Positions 23,644 through 32,827 are shown, counted from the first letter of the stretch. The stretch is 57,352 bases of DNA from Anaerolinea sp. (GCA_020723805.1 DYID01000023.1:1-57352), one strand, 5' to 3'. Numbers and translations: made by a program. The notes: generated by a model from the letters alone, not told the origin.

Positions 23644-23671
23644 GTTCACCAGGACGCATATCCTGGTGAAC
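23644..23671. terminator. Perfect 11-bp hairpin upstream of the Rad52-like gene
   Basis: GTTCACCAGGA / TCCTGGTGAAC with loop CGCATA. Minus-sense neighbours CGCCGGA/TCCGGCG and CAGGCTG/CAGCCTG add further stems in the same 180-bp gap. Confidence 0.6.
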
Positions 23672-23788
23672 CTTTTGGGTGCGCCGGAGGTTGTCCGGCG
23701 TATTCACTTGGTAAGGTTCTACGGTTCAGGCTGAACAGCCTGCGGCGAGTCGCGAGGCAATCTCACGAATCTCCGCAGACGCTTCAGA

Positions 23789-25036
23789 TCACCATGTTTC
23801 GATCCATAACTCTGAGGGTTTCGTAATTTCGTACTTCAACTGTACGAGCGATTCGATGTCGGTCGCCACACCCGTCACCTTGTCGAGTTTGCAGTCGCCG
23901 CTCAACCGCTGGCGCAGGTCGGCGGTCGCCGTACAAATTGCCGCTTTTCCTCCGTTCAAAGGCACCAAGCTCTTCCAAGCGCCGCTTCGCTCAAAGGTTA
24001 CATCCACGTGCAGCGATTCCGCTTCCCTGCCAATCCACACCACCGCAGGGTTTTGTTGGTGTGCAACCCGCGTCATCCAGCCGGCTTTGCGCGCATGGAT
24101 GGTGAAAAACAGAACTGCCAGTGTTGTGCGTTCGTCCAAACCAGCACGCTCCAGCGCTGTCCAATCGTCCTCAACCGGCTCGACCCCAAACAGCGCTTTG
24201 TAAAGGTCTTTGCCTGTTTGGGTTAGACGATAGACGGCGAGTGTTGTGTCGGGGTTTTCAATCTCCAACTTTTTGCTGACAACCATACCGGAACCAACCA
24301 AGCCTTCCATGATGGATTTTAGGGTGCGCGATCCAGCAGAAATACCCTCCGCCGGACCGACAACCCTGGCAATCTCCATCGAAACGTTTACGCCCCATCG
24401 TCCCATCAGGTAAATCGTCATGAAATAGCGGCGATGGGCGGTGTCAAGATCGCCCCCTACACGCTCTCCAGTATCCAGCACAAAGGGGGCAGGCGGGCGC
24501 TTGGGAAGTCCCTTTCGTATGTTCTGCGCATCTTTTACGATGTACGCTAGTGTTGGCGTAACCCCGTCGGGAACTGGAGCGACAGGCATCTGATCAATTT
24601 CAGCGGAGACACCGGCGGGTTCGACGTGCGTCGGGACCGCTTTCGCTTTTTCAAGTTCACGTTTTGCCCGCTCCCGCTCATCTTCCAGTAAACGAAATGC
24701 GTCATCTAACTGCTCTTTCAACGCCTCGACTTGATGGATCAATTCCTTTTCGCGCTTGCTGGGAGCGTTGGACGGTACAATGGGCGCCCCCCATCCCTTT
24801 GCGCTTGGAATCCCTTTCATGAAGGCGCTCCAGTCAGCAATTGTCCAGGAGCTGGGAATTGATGGGTTTTCCCTTCGAAGCGCCTCAAAACGTTCCCCAT
24901 CTAACCGGATGGCGGTTTCGAGGAGCAATTGGCGTAGTTCGCGCACCTGGGCTTCGCTATAAGCGCGTAACTGCCGCTCGGCGGTAAGCAGGTCGTCAAA
25001 CGCACGCTGCTGTTCGAGAACGAGTGTTGCCATCAT
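23789..25036 (-). CDS. Coiled-coil plus winged-helix-like hypothetical protein, 415 aa
   Basis: Residues 1-60 and 95-140 are strongly helical and charged (coiled coil: EKELIHQVEALKEQLDDAFR). A Pro-rich linker follows, then about 210-290 look like a winged helix (RRYFMTIYLMGRW ... VYRLTQTGKDLYKALFG). The C-terminal about 130 residues are alpha/beta. Not recognised. Its start overlaps the stop of the membrane protein gene, making it the last gene of the Tad operon. Confidence 0.65.
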   Translation of the reverse strand: MMATLVLEQQRAFDDLLTAERQLRAYSEAQVRELRQLLLETAIRLDGERFEALRRENPSIPSSWTIADWSAFMKGIPSAKGWGAPIVPSNAPSKREKELIHQVEALKEQLDDAFRLLEDERERAKRELEKAKAVPTHVEPAGVSAEIDQMPVAPVPDGVTPTLAYIVKDAQNIRKGLPKRPPAPFVLDTGERVGGDLDTAHRRYFMTIYLMGRWGVNVSMEIARVVGPAEGISAGSRTLKSIMEGLVGSGMVVSKKLEIENPDTTLAVYRLTQTGKDLYKALFGVEPVEDDWTALERAGLDERTTLAVLFFTIHARKAGWMTRVAHQQNPAVVWIGREAESLHVDVTFERSGAWKSLVPLNGGKAAICTATADLRQRLSGDCKLDKVTGVATDIESLVQLKYEITKPSELWIETW

Positions 25037-25476
25037 GGATTTAACAGCTCAAAGGCGGTTTCGAGCGAGCGCATGGCGGTGTCGCGGTCCAAAATCCCAG
25101 CCGCCCAATCGCGCACGTTCAGGGCAGCCGTCAGCAACGCCTCACGCGCCGGCGCAAGGGATGGATCACCGTCCCTTGTATGTCTGGTAATTCGTTCTGC
25201 AAGCATCTGCGCCGCCACCGGACTCGGACGGGACTCCAACATGAGCGCCAGTTGATTAGCGTCCGCCTGAAGGACTTCCACTTCTGCGTAGTACGCCTTC
25301 TCTGCCTGAAGCAGGCGCCAGTCGGACCAGGACATTATCTTCGGTGCGCCGTCTGCGGTCAGAGGTGTGACCCTGCTGCCAATTGCACCCAACCCGACCA
25401 ATACCAACACCATCACCACAATGACGGCAGCCTGCCAGAGCGTTGTGTTCTCACTGAAGTCAAATTCCAGTTCCAT
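25033..25476 (-). CDS. Single-pass membrane protein in the Tad operon, 147 aa
   Basis: An acidic N-terminus precedes one hydrophobic helix (about residues 15-35, AAVIVVMVLVLVGLGAI), then a helical cytoplasmic or surface domain rich in Ala and Glu. It lies 6 nt after the TadG-like gene and overlaps the next. Role within the pilus machine unknown. Confidence 0.65.
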   Translation of the reverse strand: MELEFDFSENTTLWQAAVIVVMVLVLVGLGAIGSRVTPLTADGAPKIMSWSDWRLLQAEKAYYAEVEVLQADANQLALMLESRPSPVAAQMLAERITRHTRDGDPSLAPAREALLTAALNVRDWAAGILDRDTAMRSLETAFELLNP

Positions 25477-25482
25477 GAGAGC

Positions 25483-25923
25483 CTATGGAGTTGTCCGATT
25501 GACGCGCATCTCAGACGTGGTTTCGACGACGATGTGCATGGTGGGCGTCATGGGAATGATGTTTTCCACACTGGCGGTCGCTGTACAGTGTGCAAGTTTC
25601 GGTCCGGGGAAATCAATTCCGATTCCATATCCGTACCCAACCTGAGCCTGATCCACCAGGGTGGCGGCGAACACCTGCCGCGCCCAGGAACGTCCTTTTG
25701 CGGTGTCAATCCTGGCTTCGCCGGCGGCGATGAAATAGGAAGTGTCCAAAGCATCCACCGCCGCCTGGCACGCCGCATCCGCGGCGGTCTGCAAGTGTCC
25801 GCGCACATACATCATGCGGGAGATGTCAATGCTCAGGGATGCCAGGGGGACGCCGACAAAAATCATCAGGGCGGCGAACCACGCATACGCATCTCCCCGC
25901 CGCGACAGGATCAAACGAAACAC
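25483..25923 (-). CDS. TadG-like pseudopilin-type protein, 146 aa
   Basis: The N-terminal SRRGDAYAWFAALMIFVGVP is the class III signal plus hydrophobic helix of the TadE/TadG family, followed by DISRMMYVRGHLQTAADAAC, the classic TadG region. The usual Glu at +5 after the Gly is replaced by Trp, unlike its two neighbours. It lacks the large C-terminal domain of full TadG. Probably a minor pilus or assembly component. Confidence 0.75.
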   Translation of the reverse strand: MFRLILSRRGDAYAWFAALMIFVGVPLASLSIDISRMMYVRGHLQTAADAACQAAVDALDTSYFIAAGEARIDTAKGRSWARQVFAATLVDQAQVGYGYGIGIDFPGPKLAHCTATASVENIIPMTPTMHIVVETTSEMRVNRTTP

Positions 25924-26340
25924 CTACCACCCCTCCTGACGGAAGACTGATGTGGAAGTGCCGCGAAAATCGCCGCCCAGCCCGCCGCCAAAAAATGCCA
26001 GCAAACCGCTGATATAGTTTGGAACAGACCAGTCCACCTGCACCGCAATCTGCGCGCCCGGAAAACCGCCGCCGGATACTGACACGGAATACTCGCCAAT
26101 CGGCGCATTGGAGACAGACTGCATCGCTGCACTGTACGCCGCCCCTCCAGCACCCTGCTGGGTGACTGAACCGACCCGCGCCGCATAATTGGCAGCGTTG
26201 TTGGCGTTGACGCTTGCAAAGCCCGCCATTGTCAGGTTCATCAGGGCAATGGAGATCAGCACAATGACCGGCATGGCAATGGCGGTCTCGGCAAATTCAT
26301 CGCCGCGGCGGTTGAACAGCAGATCAATCAGCCGCTTCAT
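25924..26340 (-). CDS. TadE-like minor pseudopilin, 138 aa
   Basis: N-terminus RRGDEFAETAIAMPVIVLIS: cleavage expected after Gly, with Glu at +5, then a transmembrane helix. The exposed part is Gly/Ser/Ala-rich. It is adjacent to the Flp pilin and TadG-like genes with minimal gaps. Such proteins initiate or cap Flp pili. Confidence 0.78.
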   Translation of the reverse strand: MKRLIDLLFNRRGDEFAETAIAMPVIVLISIALMNLTMAGFASVNANNAANYAARVGSVTQQGAGGAAYSAAMQSVSNAPIGEYSVSVSGGGFPGAQIAVQVDWSVPNYISGLLAFFGGGLGGDFRGTSTSVFRQEGW

Positions 26341-26345
26341 TAGCT

Positions 26346-26522
26346 TTACATGCCTCCAGCTGCCTGAGTGATCATTTCGACTACTTTGCCGCCAAACATG
26401 CCAAAGGCGCCGACGCCCGCCAGAACCACCAATACGAGGATGACGGCTTTTTCACCGTAATCGTCGCCGCGGCGGTCGAGCAGTTTTGTAAGCAGCAAGT
26501 TGAAGAAGTGATTGAGTGTCAT
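26346..26522 (-). CDS. Flp-type major pilin, 58 aa
   Basis: DRRGDDYGEKAVILVLVVLAG shows a prepilin cleavage site (G followed by DDYGE, Glu at +5) and a hydrophobic helix. Length is typical for Flp pilins. Start at 26522 follows AAAGGAGAATCAACC. It would be processed by the prepilin peptidase encoded just upstream and assembled by the TadA/B/C machine. Confidence 0.82.
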   Translation of the reverse strand: MTLNHFFNLLLTKLLDRRGDDYGEKAVILVLVVLAGVGAFGMFGGKVVEMITQAAGGM

Positions 26523-26547
26523 GGTTGATTCTCCTTTTCGGAAAAAA

Positions 26548-27018
26548 TTAAATAAAAAAAGGCGCAATTCTCCCTGGGAGAATTACACCAACGCCCTGTA
26601 TTATAGAAATCTCGACGAGAAACGTCAAGAGCAACCCGGCGGAAAAAGCCGCGATTCCAGGAAAACTAACGTTTTTGTCATGTGACCGCAGCATTTCGAC
26701 CACCCCCCACAAACCAGCAGCAAGAAGCGCGGCAAGCCCGCCGCGGGTCCACACCCCCCACAGCCCAATCAGGACTTTCCAGTCCGCTCCACCCATCCAG
26801 CTGCGCAGGGCGGCAACGGTCAACAGACCGAACACAAACAGGGAAAGGACAGCAGAGGGATCATTTGCCATGAAACGATGCAATAGTCCGACCATTCCCG
26901 CGAGGGCAAAGGGGAGCGTCAGCGCGTTGGGTACCTCGCGCGTTTTCCAGTCCTGCCATCCCATCCAGCAGACCAGAGAAGTCAAAACGAAATGAACGAG
27001 GGTGTTATTCCACCACAT
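26548..27018 (-). CDS. Prepilin peptidase, A24/TadV-like, 156 aa
   Basis: An aspartic membrane protease with both active-site motifs: D23 in WQDWKTREVPN and D79 in GGADWKVL. It is a multi-pass membrane protein without the N-terminal methylase domain, as in TadV/CpaA. It overlaps the 189-residue gene by 14 nt. It would cleave the Flp, TadE and TadG-like leaders. Confidence 0.85.
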   Translation of the reverse strand: MWWNNTLVHFVLTSLVCWMGWQDWKTREVPNALTLPFALAGMVGLLHRFMANDPSAVLSLFVFGLLTVAALRSWMGGADWKVLIGLWGVWTRGGLAALLAAGLWGVVEMLRSHDKNVSFPGIAAFSAGLLLTFLVEISIIQGVGVILPGRIAPFFI

Positions 27019-27574
27019 AGAAATACAGCCGCGTCGGATTGTTCCAGTTCACACCCAGACGGGACCCTGCCGCCTGCGCTTCGATGTCGAAAAACTCCGC
27101 TGAATCGTCCAACACGCGCTCGACCACCTGTACGCCGTTTCCCCAAAACGATTGCGTAAGCAGCGGACGGGAGGCAAATGCCTCCAAGCGCTTCGAGGCG
27201 GACTTGCCCCCTCTGGCGCGCAGACGTTTGTCAAAATGCAGGATGTCCGATTTGGGCAGGGGGGAGACCACCAAACGGCGATTGTCTGCCGTGCGCAGAT
27301 CCACCGCCTTCATGTCCGGCACAAGCCGGATGACTTCCACCGCTTCAAGCGGGGTATCAAGTCCAGCGCTTACTTGCCGGCTGAGCCAGGCAAGCGCGTT
27401 GAAGTCTTCGCCGATATGCCGCGCCTGTTCCGTGCGGCGGTCACGCACCTGCATGGCGTAGTAATTCTGGATTACCCGCTCCATGCCGCGCAAAGAGGAC
27501 GCCATGCGGCGATTTTGCAGGGTCAGGATAATCGCAAGGACTGCAATCAACAGAAGAGCAATATATTCGATCAT
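27005..27574 (-). CDS. Membrane-anchored hypothetical protein, 189 aa
   Basis: N-terminal transmembrane helix (residues 2-20, IEYIALLLIAVLAIILTL), a coiled-coil-like stretch (about 25-55), then an alpha/beta domain of about 130 residues. Placed between the Ig-repeat protein and the peptidase. Perhaps a periplasmic-side scaffold of the apparatus; no family recognised. Confidence 0.65.
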   Translation of the reverse strand: MIEYIALLLIAVLAIILTLQNRRMASSLRGMERVIQNYYAMQVRDRRTEQARHIGEDFNALAWLSRQVSAGLDTPLEAVEVIRLVPDMKAVDLRTADNRRLVVSPLPKSDILHFDKRLRARGGKSASKRLEAFASRPLLTQSFWGNGVQVVERVLDDSAEFFDIEAQAAGSRLGVNWNNPTRLYFYVVE

Positions 27575-27580
27575 TTTTAA

Positions 27581-30088
27581 CTACCTTTTGTTGTTGAATT
27601 GATTGATGGCGCGAGCCAAAGCATGTATGGCAGCGGGGCGCGGGTCGGATAACGCCACCGCCCCGAAGTACAGAACCATTATGGAAAGGGCAACTGCAAT
27701 CCAGGAGAGATCACGGATTAGTCCCGTTCCAGTCGGCGAATCGAACGACACAGTTGACGGGACTGCCTCACCGTGCTGCGGTTCAACCCTGGGGGCAGGA
27801 GAGGGGACTGGCGTGGAAACAGGTTCTGATACGACCGGCGACGGCAACGGCGAGGAGGTGGCGCTTGGGACCGGGGCGAAGAACGGTATCTTGATTACGC
27901 CCTGATCCGCGGCGCAATTGTCATGAATGTCGCAGGCGGTCACCAGCACACGATAATTTCCCGAAGGCGCAAGCACATCCCCAAAACGCCTGTCCCACAC
28001 TACACTAGCGGAAGACAAGCCGGGGTTGTACTCCAGTTTCACCGGCGCCCACCTGCCTGCAGGGTCACTGATCACCACCGTGACGTTTTTTACGGGAAAT
28101 GTATTGGAGGAAATTTTGTACTCTCCACTATCCCAAATCCACCACCAGTCAGTGATCTTGACTTTCGGAGGCAGGTTATCAATCGTTAGAGTTAGCACAG
28201 ATAGAGGGCGTTCTACGTTGCCCGCTGCATCGGCGGCACGCACCAATATGGAGTACACGCCATTAGGAATCGACGCAGTATCCCAATGCAGCGTCCAGCT
28301 ATCCCCTGCCAGGTCCGCAGGGAGCCATGTCGTTCCACCATCAAGAGAAACTTCAACTCGATCAACGCCGGAGCCCGTATCGAAGGCTTGCCCCGTCAGG
28401 GTGATGTCGCCCTTTACAACCTCGTTGTCTGAAAAGCCAGAAAAAGCACTGGAAGGTGATTTAGTGTCTATGCGCAATTCAGCGGTGTCCGTATTTTCGT
28501 TCCCTGCTCGATCTACTGCACGCGCCTCCAGACGATATGCCCCGTCCGAGAGTGTCAGCGAGGACACCCATGCTCCCTCATTTGCGCGTACCGACGTGGA
28601 ATCCACGCCTGATACCGCGTCCGATGCAGGCGCGGTGACCTGCACATCTGACACATACCAGCCGTTTTTGCCAGGCGTTCCCGAAACAGTCAGAGCCACA
28701 GCCGGCGGTATCGTGTCAATAGACACGGAGAGAGGCGCCCTGCCCTCGTTCCCTGCCTTGTCGTAAGCGCGAAAGGTCATGGCGTACACGCCGTCAGTCA
28801 GTGTGACTGGCGCCGCTTCCCAGGAAGAGCCGCCGTCGAAGGAGACCTCCACTCCCCCGCTCACCCCTGATGTCCCGTCGTTCACCGCCGCCGAAATCAC
28901 ACCAGGGGAAATAAGCCAGCCGCTGGCGCCGGTCGTCCCGGAAACCGACGGTTCAATTATTGGCGGTGCGGTATCCACCTTTATCGTCAACGAGTCGCTC
29001 TTGGCGTTTCCGGCTTTGTCAAACGCACGGATTGAGATCGAGTTGATCCCATCACTGAGGGGAATGGACGAGCCGCTCTGCCAGCCGCTCCCGTTCAAGT
29101 CGTATTCCACACGCTCGACACCCGAAAGAGCGTCGCCGGCGGAAACGGTTGTAATAGCGCCGCTCACATACCAGCCGTCAAGCCCAAGAACGCCGTCGGT
29201 TGTGGCTGCCAAGTTCGGGGCAATCGTGTCTATTTTGATTTCCACAGTATCTTTTCGCACATTCCCCGCCTTGTCGTAAGCGCGAAGGTTCAGAGAATGC
29301 CGTCCGTCTGCAAGCGTCAACGGCAAACTTCTCCAGGTCGCCCCGCCATCCTGAGAAACGTCCACTGTCCCCTGCACACCGGACAAGGCGTCCGATGCAG
29401 TTGCGTTTACCCCTGCCATTGAGACATACCATCCATTCGCGCCGGCTGTTCCAGAAATTGACGGCGTGATCTGCGGCGGCGTGAGGTCCACTTTGGCGGT
29501 CAGTGTCCCCATCAGGGAACTGTCGCCAAAAGACGAAAGCGCCCAAAAGGTGAAGGCGTTGTTGCCCTCGGTCAAGGCTCGATTGCAGGCTGCCCCTGCA
29601 CAGCTAAACGGCTGTCCGTTCAACGTCCCTTCGATGGCGGTAATTGCGTATCCGCTTACCGGCTCGATCCCGCTCAACGCCAAAACCGGAGCGGTCACGC
29701 CGCACCAGCCATTGTTCAGCGTGCAATTCTGCAGCGCGCCGCTGACAGTAGCAGGCGGGTACGTGGTAGTGGTTGTTTGTTCCACATCCACCCGTTCCCA
29801 ATATTTATGACCATTGGTTGCAGGAACGCACCCCAGCCACGACGGTGAGCTGGAGTATGCCAGCCAAGGCTTGGATTCAAGCGACGCCGGCCAGTCTTCA
29901 ATTCTGTGATAGCGCCATCGTCCAGTGGCTTCGATGTACATGCACTCATACAAGTACACCCTCTTGACGGTTGTTGTTTCAGTAACGGTGCGGTTTGGAC
30001 CGAGATACGCCGCTAATGCTGTGGCAGCCGGCGCCAGGAAAAGGGCGGCAAAAACCGCCGCAATCAGCGTGTGTTTGATGGTTCTCAT
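27581..30088 (-). CDS. Ig-repeat surface protein with C-terminal membrane anchor, 835 aa
   Basis: Signal peptide (1-27), a unique N-terminal domain (about 30-200), then five to six repeats of about 88 residues. Each contains a SG-T-x-G-x-x-GWYVS strand, ASDALSGV, DGGATW and the signature RAYDKAGN..DTxEIKIDT-I-P-P, as in bacterial Ig-like adhesins. A Pro/Ser/Thr linker (about 735-775) precedes a transmembrane helix (about 795-815). It would display a repeat stalk outside the cell, either as an adhesin or a mating-contact protein. It is co-transcribed with the Tad genes. Confidence 0.82.
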   Translation of the reverse strand: MRTIKHTLIAAVFAALFLAPAATALAAYLGPNRTVTETTTVKRVYLYECMYIEATGRWRYHRIEDWPASLESKPWLAYSSSPSWLGCVPATNGHKYWERVDVEQTTTTTYPPATVSGALQNCTLNNGWCGVTAPVLALSGIEPVSGYAITAIEGTLNGQPFSCAGAACNRALTEGNNAFTFWALSSFGDSSLMGTLTAKVDLTPPQITPSISGTAGANGWYVSMAGVNATASDALSGVQGTVDVSQDGGATWRSLPLTLADGRHSLNLRAYDKAGNVRKDTVEIKIDTIAPNLAATTDGVLGLDGWYVSGAITTVSAGDALSGVERVEYDLNGSGWQSGSSIPLSDGINSISIRAFDKAGNAKSDSLTIKVDTAPPIIEPSVSGTTGASGWLISPGVISAAVNDGTSGVSGGVEVSFDGGSSWEAAPVTLTDGVYAMTFRAYDKAGNEGRAPLSVSIDTIPPAVALTVSGTPGKNGWYVSDVQVTAPASDAVSGVDSTSVRANEGAWVSSLTLSDGAYRLEARAVDRAGNENTDTAELRIDTKSPSSAFSGFSDNEVVKGDITLTGQAFDTGSGVDRVEVSLDGGTTWLPADLAGDSWTLHWDTASIPNGVYSILVRAADAAGNVERPLSVLTLTIDNLPPKVKITDWWWIWDSGEYKISSNTFPVKNVTVVISDPAGRWAPVKLEYNPGLSSASVVWDRRFGDVLAPSGNYRVLVTACDIHDNCAADQGVIKIPFFAPVPSATSSPLPSPVVSEPVSTPVPSPAPRVEPQHGEAVPSTVSFDSPTGTGLIRDLSWIAVALSIMVLYFGAVALSDPRPAAIHALARAINQFNNKR

Positions 30089-30423
30089 GTTCTTCTTCTT
30101 TTCTTATCGGAGAGATGCTCAGTGATCAACCGCTGCACGGTCGCGTCAGTCTGATTCGCCCACCAGTCTGCCTCCAGCAAAATGATGTCTTGTTGAATTT
30201 TCGCATCCTCGGCAGTCATCTCCGACAGCCAGTTAGTCAACCCGTGATAGATATTTTCGCCGTGAGCAAAACGACAGTGCGCGATAAGCCATTCGACGAA
30301 CAAATATCGCCGTGCCGCATCGAGCTGCTCGAATTTCTGGAAGATTTGCTCTGCTGCTGCCAATGCGTCAGGAGAGGGTGTTTTTTTCTGTGTTGTTTGA
30401 AGGTTCAACTGCAATGCCACCAT
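30085..30423 (-). CDS. Hypothetical helical protein, 112 aa
   Basis: A long frame reaches 31062, but everything upstream of 30423 is a shadow of the methyltransferase gene. The start at 30423 follows CGGAGTTTGGTA and overlaps that gene's stop (TAATG). Helical and soluble, with WADWW-like aromatic residues (LLEADWWANQTDA) and a basic end (DKKRRRT). No family recognised. Confidence 0.65.
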   Translation of the reverse strand: MVALQLNLQTTQKKTPSPDALAAAEQIFQKFEQLDAARRYLFVEWLIAHCRFAHGENIYHGLTNWLSEMTAEDAKIQQDIILLEADWWANQTDATVQRLITEHLSDKKRRRT

Positions 30424-30974
30424 TACCAAACTCCGGGAAGAATACGCCACTTTACGATGTGGACATAACGGGGATAGCCATCCAGCAATGCTTCTTCGTG
30501 CGTAATGCGTGCCTGAATTGAAACGGCAAAGACACACAAGACAAGCCAGTTCCAGGATGAGGGTGAGCCAAGGCAAAGCCCGAACAGCGAAAGCAATTCG
30601 CCCGCATACATTGGGTGGCGAATCAGACGATACGGTCCGCGCGTCACCAACGAACGGGACGCCGGGGCAATGGAAAACGAACCACCCAGGCTCCAAAATG
30701 CCCACAAAACCAGAAGCAATCCGGGAACACTCAACCAACCCGATGCTCTGTCTGTTACCTGCATGGCAAGCGGTGTAAATGCGGATGCCCACGCCATCGC
30801 CTGCACCCCCCAAGACGCCTCTTTCGTCGCGGGTGCGCGAAAGATCATCCGAAACGCCGCCATCCCTGCCTGCGCCGCCAGAAGCAGACCGGGAAAATAC
30901 GCGCCTGTCTGCGCAATTTGCGCCATACGCACGGTAAAGAGAAACGAAAAGATCAGAGCGCCCGGAACACTCAT
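30423..30974 (-). CDS. Isoprenylcysteine carboxyl methyltransferase-like membrane enzyme, 183 aa
   Basis: A multi-pass membrane protein whose C-terminal half carries the family signature RGPYRLIRHPMYAGELL and a later EEALLDGYPRYVHIVKWR-type motif. Members methylate lipid-like, phospholipid or small hydrophobic substrates using SAM. Its place inside a Tad operon, 2 nt after tadC, is unusual. Substrate unknown; possibly lipid modification near the apparatus. Confidence 0.72.
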   Translation of the reverse strand: MSVPGALIFSFLFTVRMAQIAQTGAYFPGLLLAAQAGMAAFRMIFRAPATKEASWGVQAMAWASAFTPLAMQVTDRASGWLSVPGLLLVLWAFWSLGGSFSIAPASRSLVTRGPYRLIRHPMYAGELLSLFGLCLGSPSSWNWLVLCVFAVSIQARITHEEALLDGYPRYVHIVKWRILPGVW

Positions 30975-30976
30975 GG

Positions 30977-31849
30977 CTAGAATGTCGTAAACACACTGGC
31001 AAATAACGGGATGAAAATTGCCAGCATGAAGGGGACAAAAATGTACAGCGTGATCGGCGCAAGCAATTTGTTGCTCAAGCTTTCGGCGGACTTTGCCACG
31101 TCCGAGCGATATTCACGCGCCAGCCCCCGCGCCACCTCACCCATTTGTTTCGGTCCTTCGGCGCCTTTTGCGGCGACCAGATCGATCTGACGCGCAAAGG
31201 CTTCAAGGTGCGGCATACGATACTGCGTGAACTGCTCGACCATCACGCCTTCGATCGCGTCACGCGAGAACACCAGCCGCCCAGACTGCTGCGCAGTCGA
31301 AATGACCTGATGGATCAATTTCCCAAATGGACCGGGCAAAGACGCAGCGCGGGTAACGGCGGTTTCCGCAGATCCTCCCGCAGCCATTTCCGCCGCAATC
31401 AGCGCCGCTGCTTCCGGCAGAGCGCGCTTGACCATCTGACGCGCATCCGCCCCCCTGCCCTTCAACCCCAGGACGGGATAATACGCCGCCACCAGGATAC
31501 CTACAAGAAAGACGGGGCTGAATGCTTTGAAGGTCAGGATATATGCAAGCCCGGCCGCCGCATAGAGCAGGGACTGCCCAATGACGCTCCCGACCGTTTT
31601 GCCCTCGTAGAAGCCGCCCAGATGCGCCCAGCGCATTTCGTGTTCGAGCGACTCAAAAGTCAATCCGAAGCGGTCCATGAGCGAATCGCCAAGACGGTCG
31701 GTAAGCCCTCTGCGGTCTGCAGCGGCGTATTGTTCGAGCCGCGCCGACGCTGAGCGTCCAAAGGTCAGGTCAACATTCCTGAAGTATCCATACGCGATAT
31801 AGGCGACCACGCCAGCCACAATCGGGGGGATAAGGTTTTGCCAGATCAT
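30977..31849 (-). CDS. tadC: TadC, inner-membrane pilus assembly platform protein
   Basis: T2SS-F domain protein with membrane helices near the N-terminus, in the middle (AAGLAYILTFKAF, VFLVGILVAAYYPVLGL) and at the C-terminus (PITLYIFVPFMLAIFIPLF). The central LPEAAALIAAEMAAGGSAETAV is the conserved T2SS-F helix region. It pairs with TadB (next gene) as the platform turned by the TadA ATPase. Confidence 0.88.
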   Translation of the reverse strand: MIWQNLIPPIVAGVVAYIAYGYFRNVDLTFGRSASARLEQYAAADRRGLTDRLGDSLMDRFGLTFESLEHEMRWAHLGGFYEGKTVGSVIGQSLLYAAAGLAYILTFKAFSPVFLVGILVAAYYPVLGLKGRGADARQMVKRALPEAAALIAAEMAAGGSAETAVTRAASLPGPFGKLIHQVISTAQQSGRLVFSRDAIEGVMVEQFTQYRMPHLEAFARQIDLVAAKGAEGPKQMGEVARGLAREYRSDVAKSAESLSNKLLAPITLYIFVPFMLAIFIPLFASVFTTF

Positions 31850-31858
31850 TCTTCGCTC

Positions 31859-32827
31859 CTACACTGCGTTGTCAATGATGTCGCTTACCTGGCTGTGACC
31901 ATAGACAATCACCAGCGCGACGACGGCATAAAGCACCTGCACCAGCGGCGTGTTCACGATCGCAGCCATCGCGGGATTGCGCGTCATGAAGGCAATCATG
32001 CCGAAGGTCATGACAGTCAGGATATTGACGGTTCCCTGAGCGCTCCCGCCTTTGGATCGCGCCAGCACACGCGCATCCAGGACGGATTCGAGATTGTCAG
32101 CCGCCGTTCCGAACGCTCTGCTGTATCCTTCGCCGCCGGTTGTCCACACACGCCCAATCAACTCGGCGACAATAGACAACGACATGGACATGCCTGCCGC
32201 CGACTGACGAATGGTTTCAATGGCGCCATGTCCCTCAGCGTGCATACGATTTGCAGTTTCCAGCGTCCAGGCGCGCAGCGGTCCGTCGGCACGCAGGGTC
32301 TTGGCGACAATTTCCAGCGCAGATGGAACGTTTTGTGCGGTTTGGAGGGTGGCGTTCAGGCGCATCAGAAGCGAGGGCAGTTCCGCCTCCATCTCCGTGC
32401 GCGTCTTGTTCCACGAGCGCGTAATCCAGCCGTTGACGAAGATCCGCCCAGCGATAAACCCGATTAGACTGGTCAAGAACGGCAAACCGATCACCATCAG
32501 GGTCAGGCTCAGGGCAGCGCCGGCAGCCAGCCTTCCTACATTCAGGTAATATTCCTCCCTGCCCGCCGCATTTACGCCGAACCGCGAAAACGCGATACGC
32601 ACCTTATGCTCAAAACTGCCGACTGGCGCGGAATTTGCTTTCTTGTCCAGGGAAATCTTGCCGCCGGCGAAGTTCTCCAACCGCGAAATTTTCGTGCGGC
32701 GGCTGAAATCGGGGGCGAACCTTTGCCCCAACAGATACCCCGCCCACCCAAGCGCACCCGCACCGACAAAGGGCAGTATGTAAACCAGAAAAAAGGGGAT
32801 GTTGAAGTAAGTCAAAGTGTCTGTCAT
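31859..32827 (-). CDS. tadB: TadB, inner-membrane pilus assembly platform protein
   Basis: T2SS-F family protein of 322 aa with four membrane segments. The T2SS-F region reads LPSLLMRLNATLQTAQNVPSALE. It sits 17 nt after tadA and 10 nt before tadC, the usual tadA-tadB-tadC order. Confidence 0.88.
   Translation of the reverse strand: MTDTLTYFNIPFFLVYILPFVGAGALGWAGYLLGQRFAPDFSRRTKISRLENFAGGKISLDKKANSAPVGSFEHKVRIAFSRFGVNAAGREEYYLNVGRLAAGAALSLTLMVIGLPFLTSLIGFIAGRIFVNGWITRSWNKTRTEMEAELPSLLMRLNATLQTAQNVPSALEIVAKTLRADGPLRAWTLETANRMHAEGHGAIETIRQSAAGMSMSLSIVAELIGRVWTTGGEGYSRAFGTAADNLESVLDARVLARSKGGSAQGTVNILTVMTFGMIAFMTRNPAMAAIVNTPLVQVLYAVVALVIVYGHSQVSDIIDNAV

Noticed and set aside
30423-31062. N-terminal extension giving a 325-residue protein ending at 30085
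   Set aside because: The extension is a frame shadow of the methyltransferase-like gene. The start at 30423 has stop-start overlap and a ribosome binding site.
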